DNA of 64,000 bases from Ruegeria arenilitoris (GTDB lineage Bacteria > Pseudomonadota > Alphaproteobacteria > Rhodobacterales > Rhodobacteraceae), in NCBI RefSeq assembly GCF_013032855.1, contig NZ_WQDA01000001.1, positions 255,501 through 319,500 of the forward strand. Direction: 5' to 3'. Below the pieces are notes generated by a model. That model saw only the letters and a list, made by a program, of their open reading frames with translations, was not told where the DNA came from and ran no database searches. A program made the translations under genes and the position numbers. This document shows positions 26,827 through 36,240 of this stretch, piece after piece. Positions within the stretch are counted from its first letter, which is position 1. Each line of letters begins with the position of its first letter.

Positions 26827-27808
26827 CCCGGTGCAGACCCCGGCGCGGCTGGTCCTGATCGTCGGCCGGGGCATCGTCGGCGCGCGAGGAGGTGAGGGCA
26901 AGGAACACGTCCTCGAGATCGGCCTCTTCGGTGCGCACGTCGCGGATGCGGATGCCGGCCTGGCGGACCGCCTCGAGCACTTGCTCGGCGCTGGTTTCCG
27001 GGCTGCGGTAGTGCAGCGCCAGGCTGCCGTCGTCGCGCAGGCTGGCCTGAACGCCGGGGGCGGCGGGCAGGTCGGTTACCGGGGCCTCGGGGGTGATGAC
27101 CATGGTGCGTCCGTCCATGCGGCCCAGCAGGTTGGCGGTGCTGTCCTGCGCGACCTTTTCCCCGTGGTTGATGATGGCGATCTCGTCGCACATCTCCTGC
27201 GCTTCTTCCAGGTAGTGGGTGGTCAGGATGATGGTCATGCCCTGCTGGTTCAGCTTGCGCACATTGGCCCACAGCATCTGGCGCAGTTCGATGTCCACGC
27301 CGGCGGTGGGTTCGTCCAGAACCAGGATTTTGGGGTGGTGCACCAGTGCCTTGGCCAGCAGCAGGCGCCGCCGCATCCCGCCCGACAGCGTGCGGGCATA
27401 GGCCTCGGCCTTGTCGCGGAGGCCGACCAGTTCGAGAATCTCGTCGCTGCGCCGCTGCGATTTGGGAACGCCATAGAGCCCCGCCTGCACCTCGAGCGCG
27501 CCACGGGGGGTGAAGAACGGATCGAGGTTCAGCTCTTGAGGCATCACCCCGATGGCGGCGCGGGCCTGGCGCGGGTTGCGGTCCTGGTCATAGCCCCAGA
27601 TCGTCACCTGGCCTGCGGTCTTGATCACCAGCCCCGCTAGGATGTTGATCAGGGTCGATTTGCCGGCCCCGTTCGGCCCCAGCAGGCCAAAGACCGATCC
27701 GCGCGGGATCTCCAGATCGATGCCCTTCAGCGCATGTTTCTCGGGCTGGCCCTTGCCGCCGCGATAGGTTTTGCGCAGGCCGCGAAGGCTGATCGCTGCA
27801 TCGGTCAT
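26816..27808 (-). CDS. ABC transporter ATP-binding protein (ABC-2/YadG type)
   Basis: A 330-residue ATPase. Walker A is GPNGAGKS, the Q-loop is in MPQELNLDPFFT, the signature is LSGGM, Walker B is ILVLDEPTAGVD and the H-loop TTHYLEEA. The architecture and C-terminal extension match the YadG/CcmA-like subunits of ABC-2 exporters. No permease gene is adjacent on either side, so the partner must be elsewhere. I chose ATG 27808 (MTDAAISLRG). Confidence 0.88.
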   Translation of the reverse strand: MTDAAISLRGLRKTYRGGKGQPEKHALKGIDLEIPRGSVFGLLGPNGAGKSTLINILAGLVIKTAGQVTIWGYDQDRNPRQARAAIGVMPQELNLDPFFTPRGALEVQAGLYGVPKSQRRSDEILELVGLRDKAEAYARTLSGGMRRRLLLAKALVHHPKILVLDEPTAGVDIELRQMLWANVRKLNQQGMTIILTTHYLEEAQEMCDEIAIINHGEKVAQDSTANLLGRMDGRTMVITPEAPVTDLPAAPGVQASLRDDGSLALHYRSPETSAEQVLEAVRQAGIRIRDVRTEEADLEDVFLALTSSRADDAPADDQDQPRRGLHRVKL

Positions 27809-27897
27809 TGCTGGCTCTTGCCCCCGGTTTCCTGATCCCTCATAAACGCACCTAATGCATGCCCGCGAGGCCGACAACCAGTGAAGGATCGCACGCC

Positions 27898-28074
27898 GTG
27901 ACAATCGAAGCTCCGGAAACCAAGATCGTCGAGACAAGCCGTGTCGCCTGTGATGGCGGCGAGGGCGCGCTGGGCCATCCGCGCGTCTGGTTGCAGATCC
28001 CCGAGGATCAGGGCTGGGTCGAGTGCCCCTATTGCGATTGCAAGTATGTTCTGAAGGACGCACAGCAACACTGA
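27898..28074 (+). CDS. Zinc-finger domain protein (zf-CHCC/NDUFS6-like)
   Basis: A 58-residue protein. Zinc ligands of the CHCC type are visible: RVACDGGEGALGHPRVW (Cys, His) and VECPYCDCKYV (Cys pair). This small family is related to the NDUFS6 accessory subunit of respiratory complex I and is widespread in alphaproteobacteria. GTG at 27898 is the likely start, with GAAGGA upstream. It diverges from the ABC ATPase gene. Confidence 0.82.
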   Translation: MTIEAPETKIVETSRVACDGGEGALGHPRVWLQIPEDQGWVECPYCDCKYVLKDAQQH

Positions 28075-28126
28075 TTGCCCGCCCAACCTCGGTCTGCCCA
28101 AATCTCGCCGCGATTTTCGCCTAGTG

Positions 28127-28143
28127 CGTTGGTGTGACCAACG
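28127..28143. repeat. Perfect dyad before the 28153 membrane protein gene
   Basis: CGTTGGT-GTG-ACCAACG, a 7-bp inverted repeat nine bases before the ATG. Candidate operator or 5' mRNA hairpin close to the ribosome site. Confidence 0.35.
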
Positions 28144-28152
28144 TAGGTGCGA

Positions 28153-28626
28153 ATGATGACCGATATGACTGCTGCTGATACCGGCAATCCGGTTTTTGGT
28201 TGGGCCGGGTTTATGCTTGCGGTACTGGCCCTGTTCGCAGCCTTGTTCGTGTTCTGGGCAGGGCCGTTCGCACCGCAGCAATCCACCGGCGTGACGCTGG
28301 GCGAACTGGCCGCCGAGTTGGGTAAATCGACCCTGCGGGCCGCCGCGGGGATGGAGCAGCCTGCGCCGGTCGCGCCCACCCGCGATCTGGATGACATTCT
28401 GCAGATCGGCGTCGCCATGCTGGGCGGGTTGGCGATCGTCGTCTCGGTCATCGGCATCCTGCGGCACGAAAAACGCCGCCCGGCCATCGCCGGTTTGGTC
28501 ATCGGAACGGGCGCGATCCTGTTCCAGTTCTTCGCGATGGCGTTTTTCGCGTTCCTCGGTGCGCTGGTCATCATGGCGCTGCTGAACAGTTTCTCGGATG
28601 TTTTCAGCGGTCTGTTTGGCGGCTAG
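28153..28626 (+). CDS. Hypothetical membrane protein
   Basis: A 157-residue protein with an N-terminal helix (FGWAGFMLAVLALFAALFVFW), a loop of about 60 residues, then two or three further helices (IGVAMLGGLAIVVSVIGIL, IAGLVIGTGAILFQFFAMAFFAFLGALVIMALL). I do not recognise a family. ATG 28153 or the adjacent ATG 28156 may start it. A perfect dyad (28127-28143) lies just upstream and polA follows 70 bases downstream on the same strand. Confidence 0.7.
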   Translation: MMTDMTAADTGNPVFGWAGFMLAVLALFAALFVFWAGPFAPQQSTGVTLGELAAELGKSTLRAAAGMEQPAPVAPTRDLDDILQIGVAMLGGLAIVVSVIGILRHEKRRPAIAGLVIGTGAILFQFFAMAFFAFLGALVIMALLNSFSDVFSGLFGG

Positions 28627-28696
28627 GGCGCGTTCCTGACTGGTCACCCGGCTGCCCCTGTGGCAGAACCGTCCCTGACCGACAGGGAGAGCGCGC

Positions 28697-31495
28697 ATGA
28701 GCAAATTCGGAAAAGGCTGCCATCTGCATCTGATCGACGGATCGGCCTTCATCTTTCGCGCCTATCACGCCCTTCCGCCGCTGACGCGGAAATCGGACGG
28801 GATGCCGATTGGCGCCGTTTCGGGCTTTTGCAACATGCTGCAGCGTTACGTGGATGGCGACCACGGCCCTGACGCGCCGACCCATCTGGCAGTGATCTTC
28901 GACAAGGGCTCGCACACCTTCCGCAATGACATGTACGACCTCTACAAGGCCAACCGCGAGGCGATGCCCGAGGACCTGCGCCCGCAGATCCCGCTGACCC
29001 GGCAGGCGACCGAGGCCTTCAATATCGCCTGCAAAGAGCTGGAGGGGTACGAGGCCGACGACATCATCGCCACGCTGGCCTGCCAGGCGCGCCAGGCCGG
29101 GGGGCGGGTGACCATCGTCAGTTCCGACAAGGACCTGATGCAGCTGGTGGGCGACGGTGTCGAGATGCTGGATGCCATGAAGAACAAGCGCATCGACCGC
29201 GAGGGGGTGTTCGAGAAATTCGGCGTCTACCCCGAGCGCGTCGTCGATGTGCAGGCGCTGGCCGGTGACAGCGTGGACAACGTACCGGGCGCGCCGGGGA
29301 TCGGGATCAAGACGGCGGCGCTGCTGATCAACGAGTTCGGCGATCTGGAGACGCTGCTGGACCGCGCCGAGGAGATCAAGCAACCCAAGCGCCGCGAAAC
29401 CCTGATCGAGAAACGAGATCAGATCGAGTTGTCGAAGAGGCTGGTGCAGCTGGATTGCGAAACACCGCTGGACTTCACGCTGGATGATCTGGAACTGCGC
29501 GATCCCGATCCGGACAAGCTGATGGAGTTTCTGGCCGAGATGGAGTTCCGCACTCTGACCAAGCGGATCGCCGACAAGCTGGGCGTCGAACCGCCGGTGA
29601 TCGCGGATACTCCGGCGCAGGCGGCAGATGAGCCGCAGGCCGAGGACATTCCGTTCGATGCCAGCAAATACGAATGCGTGCGCGATGCGGCCGCGCTGCG
29701 GAAATGGATCGATCAGGCCAATGAGCGCGGCTGGCTGGCCGTGGACACCGAGACCACGGGCCTGAACGAAATGATCGCCGATCTGGTCGGCATCTCGCTG
29801 TGCATCGAGCCGGGCGAGGCCTGTTACATCCCGCTGACCCACCGCGATGGGTCCAGCGACGACCTGTTCGGCTCGGACGCGCTGGCCGAGGGGCAGATGC
29901 CGCTGGACGAGGCGCTGGAGATGCTCAAGCCGGTGCTTGAGGACCCGTCGATCCTGAAGGTCGGGCAGAACATGAAATATGACGCCAAGATATTTGCGCG
30001 CTATGGCGTGGATGTGGCCCCGATCGACGACACGATGCTGATGTCCTATGCCATGCATGCGGGCGAGCATGGGCATGGAATGGACACGCTGTCCGAACGC
30101 TATCTGGGCCATACGCCGATCCCGATCAAACCGCTGCTGGGGTCGGGCAAATCGGCGATTACCTTCGACAAGGTGCCGATCGACGAGGCCACCGCCTATG
30201 CCGCCGAGGATGCCGACATCACCCTGCGTCTGTGGAAGCTGTTCAAGCCGCAGCTGCACCGGGTTCAGGTGACCACCGTCTATGAAACGCTCGAGCGCCC
30301 CCTTGTGCCGGTTCTGGCCGAGATGGAGATGCATGGCATCAAGGTCGACCGCGACGTGCTGAGCCGTATGTCGAACGCGTTTGCCCAGAAAATGGCTGGT
30401 TTAGAGGCTGAAATCCACGAGCTGGCCAGAGAAACCTTCAACGTCGGCTCGCCCGCGCAGCTGGGCGAGATCCTGTTCGACAAGATGGGTCTGGAAGGCG
30501 GCAAGAAGGGCAAGACCGGCAAGTATTCGACCGGTGCCGACGTGCTGGAAGATCTGGCGACCGAGCATGAGCTGCCGCGCCGTGTGCTGGACTGGCGGCA
30601 ACTGTCCAAGCTGAAATCGACCTATACCGACGCGCTGCAGACCCATATCAACCCCGACACGGGGCGGGTGCATACATCCTATGCCATCACCGGGGCGAAC
30701 ACGGGGCGTCTGGCTTCGACCGACCCCAACCTGCAGAACATCCCGGTGCGCACCGAAGAAGGCCGCCGCATCCGCGAGGCTTTCATCGCCGAGCCGGGCA
30801 ATGTTCTGGTGTCGCTGGACTATTCACAGATCGAGCTGCGCATCCTGGCCCATATCGCCGATATTCCGGCCTTGAAACAGGCCTTTGCCGACGGGCTGGA
30901 CATTCACGCCATGACCGCGTCGGAAATGTTCGACGTGCCGCTGGACGAGATGACGCCCGAGATCCGTCGCAAGGCCAAGGCGATCAATTTCGGCGTGATC
31001 TACGGCATTTCGGGCTTTGGCCTGGCGCGCAACCTGCGCATTCCGCGGGCCGAGGCGCAGGGCTTCATCGACCGCTATTTCGAACGCTTCCCGGGCATCC
31101 GGCGCTATATGGACGATACCATCGCCTTGGCCAAAGAGCATGGCTATGTGCAGACCCTGTTCGGTCGCAAGATCCACACGACAGAAATCAATGCCAAGGG
31201 GCCGCACGCGGGGTTTGCCCGCCGGGCGGCGATCAACGCGCCGATCCAGGGCACGGCGGCAGACGTGATCCGGCGGGCGATGGTGCGGATGCCCGAGGCG
31301 ATCGACGGGCTGCCAGCCAAGATGCTGCTGCAGGTGCATGACGAACTGCTGTTCGAAGTGGCCGAAGACGCGGTGGATCAGACCATCGAGATTGCGCGCG
31401 ACGTGATGGAAAACGCGCCCGATCCGGCAGTGAAGCTGGACGTGAAACTGACGGTGGATGCGGGCAAAGGCGCCAACTGGGCCGAGGCGCATTAG
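28697..31495 (+). CDS. polA: DNA polymerase I
   Basis: A 932-residue repair and Okazaki-fragment-processing polymerase with all three domains. The N-terminal 5'-3' exonuclease is residues 1-290 (LIDGSAFIFRAYHALPPL, YEADDIIATLA). The 3'-5' exonuclease starts near 330 with an intact DTETTGL, so proofreading is probably retained. The A-family polymerase follows with SLDYSQIELRILAH (motif A), RRKAKAINFGVIYGISGFGL (motif B) and LQVHDELLFEV (motif C). Starts at ATG 28697. Confidence 0.97.
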   Translation: MSKFGKGCHLHLIDGSAFIFRAYHALPPLTRKSDGMPIGAVSGFCNMLQRYVDGDHGPDAPTHLAVIFDKGSHTFRNDMYDLYKANREAMPEDLRPQIPLTRQATEAFNIACKELEGYEADDIIATLACQARQAGGRVTIVSSDKDLMQLVGDGVEMLDAMKNKRIDREGVFEKFGVYPERVVDVQALAGDSVDNVPGAPGIGIKTAALLINEFGDLETLLDRAEEIKQPKRRETLIEKRDQIELSKRLVQLDCETPLDFTLDDLELRDPDPDKLMEFLAEMEFRTLTKRIADKLGVEPPVIADTPAQAADEPQAEDIPFDASKYECVRDAAALRKWIDQANERGWLAVDTETTGLNEMIADLVGISLCIEPGEACYIPLTHRDGSSDDLFGSDALAEGQMPLDEALEMLKPVLEDPSILKVGQNMKYDAKIFARYGVDVAPIDDTMLMSYAMHAGEHGHGMDTLSERYLGHTPIPIKPLLGSGKSAITFDKVPIDEATAYAAEDADITLRLWKLFKPQLHRVQVTTVYETLERPLVPVLAEMEMHGIKVDRDVLSRMSNAFAQKMAGLEAEIHELARETFNVGSPAQLGEILFDKMGLEGGKKGKTGKYSTGADVLEDLATEHELPRRVLDWRQLSKLKSTYTDALQTHINPDTGRVHTSYAITGANTGRLASTDPNLQNIPVRTEEGRRIREAFIAEPGNVLVSLDYSQIELRILAHIADIPALKQAFADGLDIHAMTASEMFDVPLDEMTPEIRRKAKAINFGVIYGISGFGLARNLRIPRAEAQGFIDRYFERFPGIRRYMDDTIALAKEHGYVQTLFGRKIHTTEINAKGPHAGFARRAAINAPIQGTAADVIRRAMVRMPEAIDGLPAKMLLQVHDELLFEVAEDAVDQTIEIARDVMENAPDPAVKLDVKLTVDAGKGANWAEAH

Positions 31496-31544
31496 GCAAG
31501 CGCCGTGCCGCTCATCAGGCCCGGCGGGCCATCTTCGCGGCAGG

Positions 31545-31775
31545 TCAGGCCTCGGGCCTGACCAACAGCGCGACCAACCGCCGGGTCAGCGGGGCCATGA
31601 CCAGAACCACCGCAAACGCCACCGGCCAGCTGATGCTCCACGCGCCCATCCAGCTGGCAAAGGTCTCGGGGCCCAGCCCGATCTCTTTGACCGTTGCGAT
31701 GCAGGTCACGATGCAGGACATCAGCCCCGACAGGATCAATCCGAACAGGACGGGGGCAAAGCGGGCGGGGATCAT
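31545..31775 (-). CDS. DUF2798 membrane protein
   Basis: A 76-residue protein with two membrane helices (FAPVLFGLILSGLMSCIVTCIA; WSISWPVAFAVVLVMAPL), typical in size and layout of the DUF2798 family. Function unknown. I chose ATG 31775 because AGAGGA precedes it. It converges on polA, with 49 bases between. Confidence 0.8.
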   Translation of the reverse strand: MIPARFAPVLFGLILSGLMSCIVTCIATVKEIGLGPETFASWMGAWSISWPVAFAVVLVMAPLTRRLVALLVRPEA

Positions 31776-31851
31776 GCGGCTGTTCCTCTGCTGAATTGCC
31801 GCTTCGTATGCGATATCCAAGATGTGATTTCCAGTGCGCAGGTGCACAGGC

Positions 31852-32604
31852 CTATCGCATCCAGTGCAGAGAGGCGTCGGTGCGCCGCGTCGAGGGCGTG
31901 TATTCGGCGCTGACCCAGCCGTCATAGCCGCTGTCGTCGATCGCTGCGAACAGGGCGGGGAAATCGGTCTCGTCCCGGCCGGGTTCCGACCGGTCGGGGG
32001 CCGATCCGATCTGAACATGTACGATCCGGTCGCGGAATCTGTCCCAGATGGCCTGTGCATCGCCATGGATCATCCGGGCATGAAAGCTGTCGAATTGCAG
32101 GCCCACATTCGGACGGTCGATCCGGTCCAGGCACGCGGCGGCCAGATCATAGTCGTTGAGGTAGTATCCGGGCTGCGAGACGGGGTTCAGCGGTTCGATC
32201 GTGAACTGCTGATGCGGTGCAAAATCCGCGGCCCATTGCAGGTTGCGCACGAAACAGTCCTGCGCGTCCGCCCCCGAGGCATAGCCCGCCATCACATGGA
32301 TCAGGCCCGGCCTCAACGCCTCGGCATAGCGCAGGACGCGGCGGATGTCGGACTGGAACCGCCCCTCGCCCCCCGGAACGGCCGCATAACCCGGCTGGCC
32401 GCCGGTATAGTTGGGCGGCGGCGCGTTGATCAGCACAAGGTCCAGACCGTTGGTCATCAATGCGCGGCGGGTTTCCTTGGCCGCCAGGTCATAGGGAAAC
32501 AGGATCTCGACCGCCTTGAACCCGGCATCCGCGGCCGCCTTGAATCGGTCGAGATAGGGCAGCTCGGCAAAGAGCAGCGAGATATTGGCGGCAAATCGGG
32601 GCAT
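31852..32604 (-). CDS. hyi: Hydroxypyruvate isomerase-family TIM-barrel protein
   Basis: A 250-residue sugar isomerase of the Hyi/OtnI family (xylose isomerase-like TIM barrel). Hyi converts hydroxypyruvate to tartronate semialdehyde. Signature blocks: FAANISLLFAELPYLDRF, AGFKAVEILFPYD, then metal-site residues around FTIEPLNP, VGLQFDSFHARMIHGD and HVQIGSAPDRSEPG, and WVSAEYTPS. The start is ATG 32604. A relative such as 2-oxo-tetronate isomerase (OtnI) cannot be excluded, as no glyoxylate-pathway neighbours are present. Confidence 0.85.
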   Translation of the reverse strand: MPRFAANISLLFAELPYLDRFKAAADAGFKAVEILFPYDLAAKETRRALMTNGLDLVLINAPPPNYTGGQPGYAAVPGGEGRFQSDIRRVLRYAEALRPGLIHVMAGYASGADAQDCFVRNLQWAADFAPHQQFTIEPLNPVSQPGYYLNDYDLAAACLDRIDRPNVGLQFDSFHARMIHGDAQAIWDRFRDRIVHVQIGSAPDRSEPGRDETDFPALFAAIDDSGYDGWVSAEYTPSTRRTDASLHWMR

Positions 32605-32778
32605 TGTCCTCTCGGTCCGATGGCGTGCTGACCTTAGTCGCGGGCGGCGCGCAGAGAAAGGGTTTGAAAACGACAATATGTCGAAAATCGGCCAGACCGG
32701 CGCGGGCCGAATGTGAAGGGTCGGGGTATTGCAGCGAATCATTTTCGTGGCGCTGCACCAACAAAAGGATTGAAACCG

Positions 32779-33723
32779 ATGGCGATGAGTCCGGACCCCG
32801 TTCGCGGGCCCAGTTTCGCTGTGCCCAGTGCGCGGCAATCCGCCTTGTCCGGAAACGGACTGGCGGTGGCGTCGATGCTGACTTGGGCAGCCGGATTCCC
32901 GGCGGCCGAGATCCTGCTGCAGACCTGGCCGCCAGTTGCCTTGCTGGCCGCGCGGCTGATGCTGGCGGTGGCCGTGATGATCCCGATCTGGCTGTGGATC
33001 GATGGCGCGGACGCGGCGCTGCGGGCGCGTTGGGCCCATGCGATGCGAGTGGGCGGGTTTGGCCTTGGATTGGGCATGTTCCTGATCATCCTCGCGCAGA
33101 AACTGACCGATCCCGTGACCGTTGCCATTATTGCGTCCTGCGCGCCCTTGATTGCGACACTGCTCGAGTTGGCCGCGGGAACGCGCAGATTGCGCTGGAA
33201 CTTCGCGCTGGGGGTTGCTGTTTCGATCATAGGCGGCCTGATCGCGACCAGCGCGGTGGCGCCGGCCCAGCTGGGACTGGGCGCGCTTTGCGCAATCGCC
33301 TCGACCGCGCTGTTCTGCTGGGCCAGCATGGCGACCGCGCGGGACTTCCCGGACCTCAGCCAAACCGGACGTACCACGATCACGCTGATCGGCGGCACGT
33401 TCATGGCCGGCGCGCTGTTCTATCTGTCGAGCGTCCTCGGGTTCGAAGTCTGGCCATCGTCGCCGATCGACCCGCAGCAGGCAGGAATGCTGGCGATCTA
33501 CGCCGTGATCTCTCTCGGCCTCAGCCAGGTCCTGTTCATCGCTTCGATCGGCCGGCTGGGTGTTGCTCTGGCGTCATTCCACATCAATGTGGCCCCGTTC
33601 TACGTGATGCTCATCATGGTGGTTCTGGGTTCGGAGTGGAACTGGACCCGGGCGCTGGGCGCCGGAGTCGTGGCGCTGGCGGTTGTCCTTGCGCAAGACC
33701 GTCCCGCACGACGGGTTGCCTAA
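32779..33723 (+). CDS. EamA/DMT-family transporter
   Basis: A 314-residue inner-membrane protein with about ten helices in two EamA repeats. Substrate unknown. The start is ATG 32779. It diverges from hyi across 174 bases, so the two may share control. Its stop overlaps the 3' end of the convergent DUF1285 gene by four bases. Confidence 0.85.
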   Translation: MAMSPDPVRGPSFAVPSARQSALSGNGLAVASMLTWAAGFPAAEILLQTWPPVALLAARLMLAVAVMIPIWLWIDGADAALRARWAHAMRVGGFGLGLGMFLIILAQKLTDPVTVAIIASCAPLIATLLELAAGTRRLRWNFALGVAVSIIGGLIATSAVAPAQLGLGALCAIASTALFCWASMATARDFPDLSQTGRTTITLIGGTFMAGALFYLSSVLGFEVWPSSPIDPQQAGMLAIYAVISLGLSQVLFIASIGRLGVALASFHINVAPFYVMLIMVVLGSEWNWTRALGAGVVALAVVLAQDRPARRVA

Positions 33724-34307
33724 GGCGTTTCCTCGGCGCGACCCAAGACAAAGAACTGCCCGCCGGACCAGACCCCGACCTGCCCGGCGCGTTCCGTCGC
33801 AATGTCCACAAGGCGGTAGAAACTCTTGCGGTCGATCCGCGCCTCGAGGTTCGATCGCACCAATATATAGGGTCTGGGTTCGTTTGTTTCCGGGTCGATG
33901 GCCACCCGTATCGGGTGATCCGGACCCGCCGACACCGTATCGCCGACATGGGTGGTAAAGGTCAGAACCTGATCCTCGTCCGCGCCGGTCCGGTCGAAAT
34001 CGACCGCCACAAACGGCGCGTCTTCGACCCTGATGCCGACCTTCTCGACCGGGGTGACCAGAAAATAGGCGTCCCCTTTTTTCTTAAGAATTGAGGAAAA
34101 AAGCTTCACAAGCTCGAACCGGGTGATGGGCGACCCTAGGTAATACCAGGTGCCATCGCGCGCGATGCGCATGTCCAGATCGCCGCAGAACGGAGGATTC
34201 CAGCTGTCGACAGGGGGCAGACCCCGCGGTTTGGCCGCCTTGACCGAGGCCGCCAGACCCTCAGGGGACGGTTTCACAGGATTTTGTCCGCTCATTGTTT
34301 TTGCCAT
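33720..34307 (-). CDS. DUF1285 protein
   Basis: A 195-residue soluble protein of the DUF1285 family. Recognisable segments: NPPFCGDLDMRIARDGTWYYLGSPITR, LVKLFSSILKK and PYILVRSNLEARIDRKSFYRLVD. Family function is not known to me. It diverges from the MoxR gene with 53 bases between starts, and in many alphaproteobacteria lies next to that operon, so a link is possible. ATG 34307 has AGAGGA very close; ATG 34295 is the alternative. Confidence 0.82.
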   Translation of the reverse strand: MAKTMSGQNPVKPSPEGLAASVKAAKPRGLPPVDSWNPPFCGDLDMRIARDGTWYYLGSPITRFELVKLFSSILKKKGDAYFLVTPVEKVGIRVEDAPFVAVDFDRTGADEDQVLTFTTHVGDTVSAGPDHPIRVAIDPETNEPRPYILVRSNLEARIDRKSFYRLVDIATERAGQVGVWSGGQFFVLGRAEETP

Positions 34308-34360
34308 TTCCTCTCAGCGCGATACACTTCAACCATAATAAGTCCACGGAAGGGAAAGTC

Positions 34361-35364
<1,004 letters not shown>

Positions 35365-35368
<4 letters not shown>

Positions 35369-36240
35369 ACGCGGCCCGCACCCTTCGCGAAAGATCCGAG
35401 GCCGAGGCGTCCCGGCTGCCGCCGCTGTTGGCGCGGGCCGAACACCTGGCCGGAACCGTGCTGCTGGGCGATCACGGCCGGCGGCGTTCGGGGTTGGGCG
35501 ATGATTTCTGGCAATATCGACCGGCCCAGATCGGCGACAGCCGGCGGATGATCGACCATCGGCGCTCGGCCCGCGGCGATCAACAATATGTGCGCGAACG
35601 CGAATGGCAGATCGCGCAGTCGATCATGCTGTGGGTCGATCAGGGCGCCTCGATGCGCTTTGCGTCCGATAAATCCCTGCCCACCAAGGCCGACCGGGCG
35701 CGTTTGCTGGGGCTGGCCACGGCGATCCTGCTGGTGCGCGGGGGCGAGCGTGTGGGCCTGACGGGAACCACCCTGCCGCCCCGGCGCGGCAATGCCCAGA
35801 TCATCCGGCTGGCGCAGGCCTTGTCCGAAGATACCGAGGCCGATTATGCCCCGCCCGAGCACCGCGCCATGATTCCCCATGCCCGCGCCGTGTTCATGTC
35901 TGACTTCCTCGGCCCGCTGGACGAGGTCGAACTGGCCCTGACCAAGGCCGCCGACCGCGGCGTGCGCGGTGTGCTGCTGCAGGTTCTGGACCCGGGCGAG
36001 GAGAACTTTCCCTATCGCGGGCGCACCATCTTCGAAAGCGTTGGCGGCACGGTCCGGCACGAGACACTGAAGGCGGGCGACCTGCGCGAGCGCTATCTGG
36101 CGCGGCTGGCGCGGCGCAAGGATGACCTGACCCGCCTGTGCCGGGTGACCGGCTGGCAGCTGGGCCTGCACCATACGGGCGACAGCGCGCAGGCGGCCCT
36201 ATTGTGGCTCTATCGTGCGCTGGACGGAGGGGCGCGATGA
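35365..36240 (+). CDS. DUF58 (vWA-like) protein
   Basis: A 291-residue cytoplasmic DUF58 protein, the usual companion of MoxR ATPases. The family motif appears as RPAQIGDSRRMIDHRRSARG followed by a MIDAS-like WVDQGASMRF (D-x-G-x-S instead of the common D-x-S-x-S). MIDAS-type vWA folds bind a metal ion and partner proteins. Overlaps both neighbours by four bases. Confidence 0.9.
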
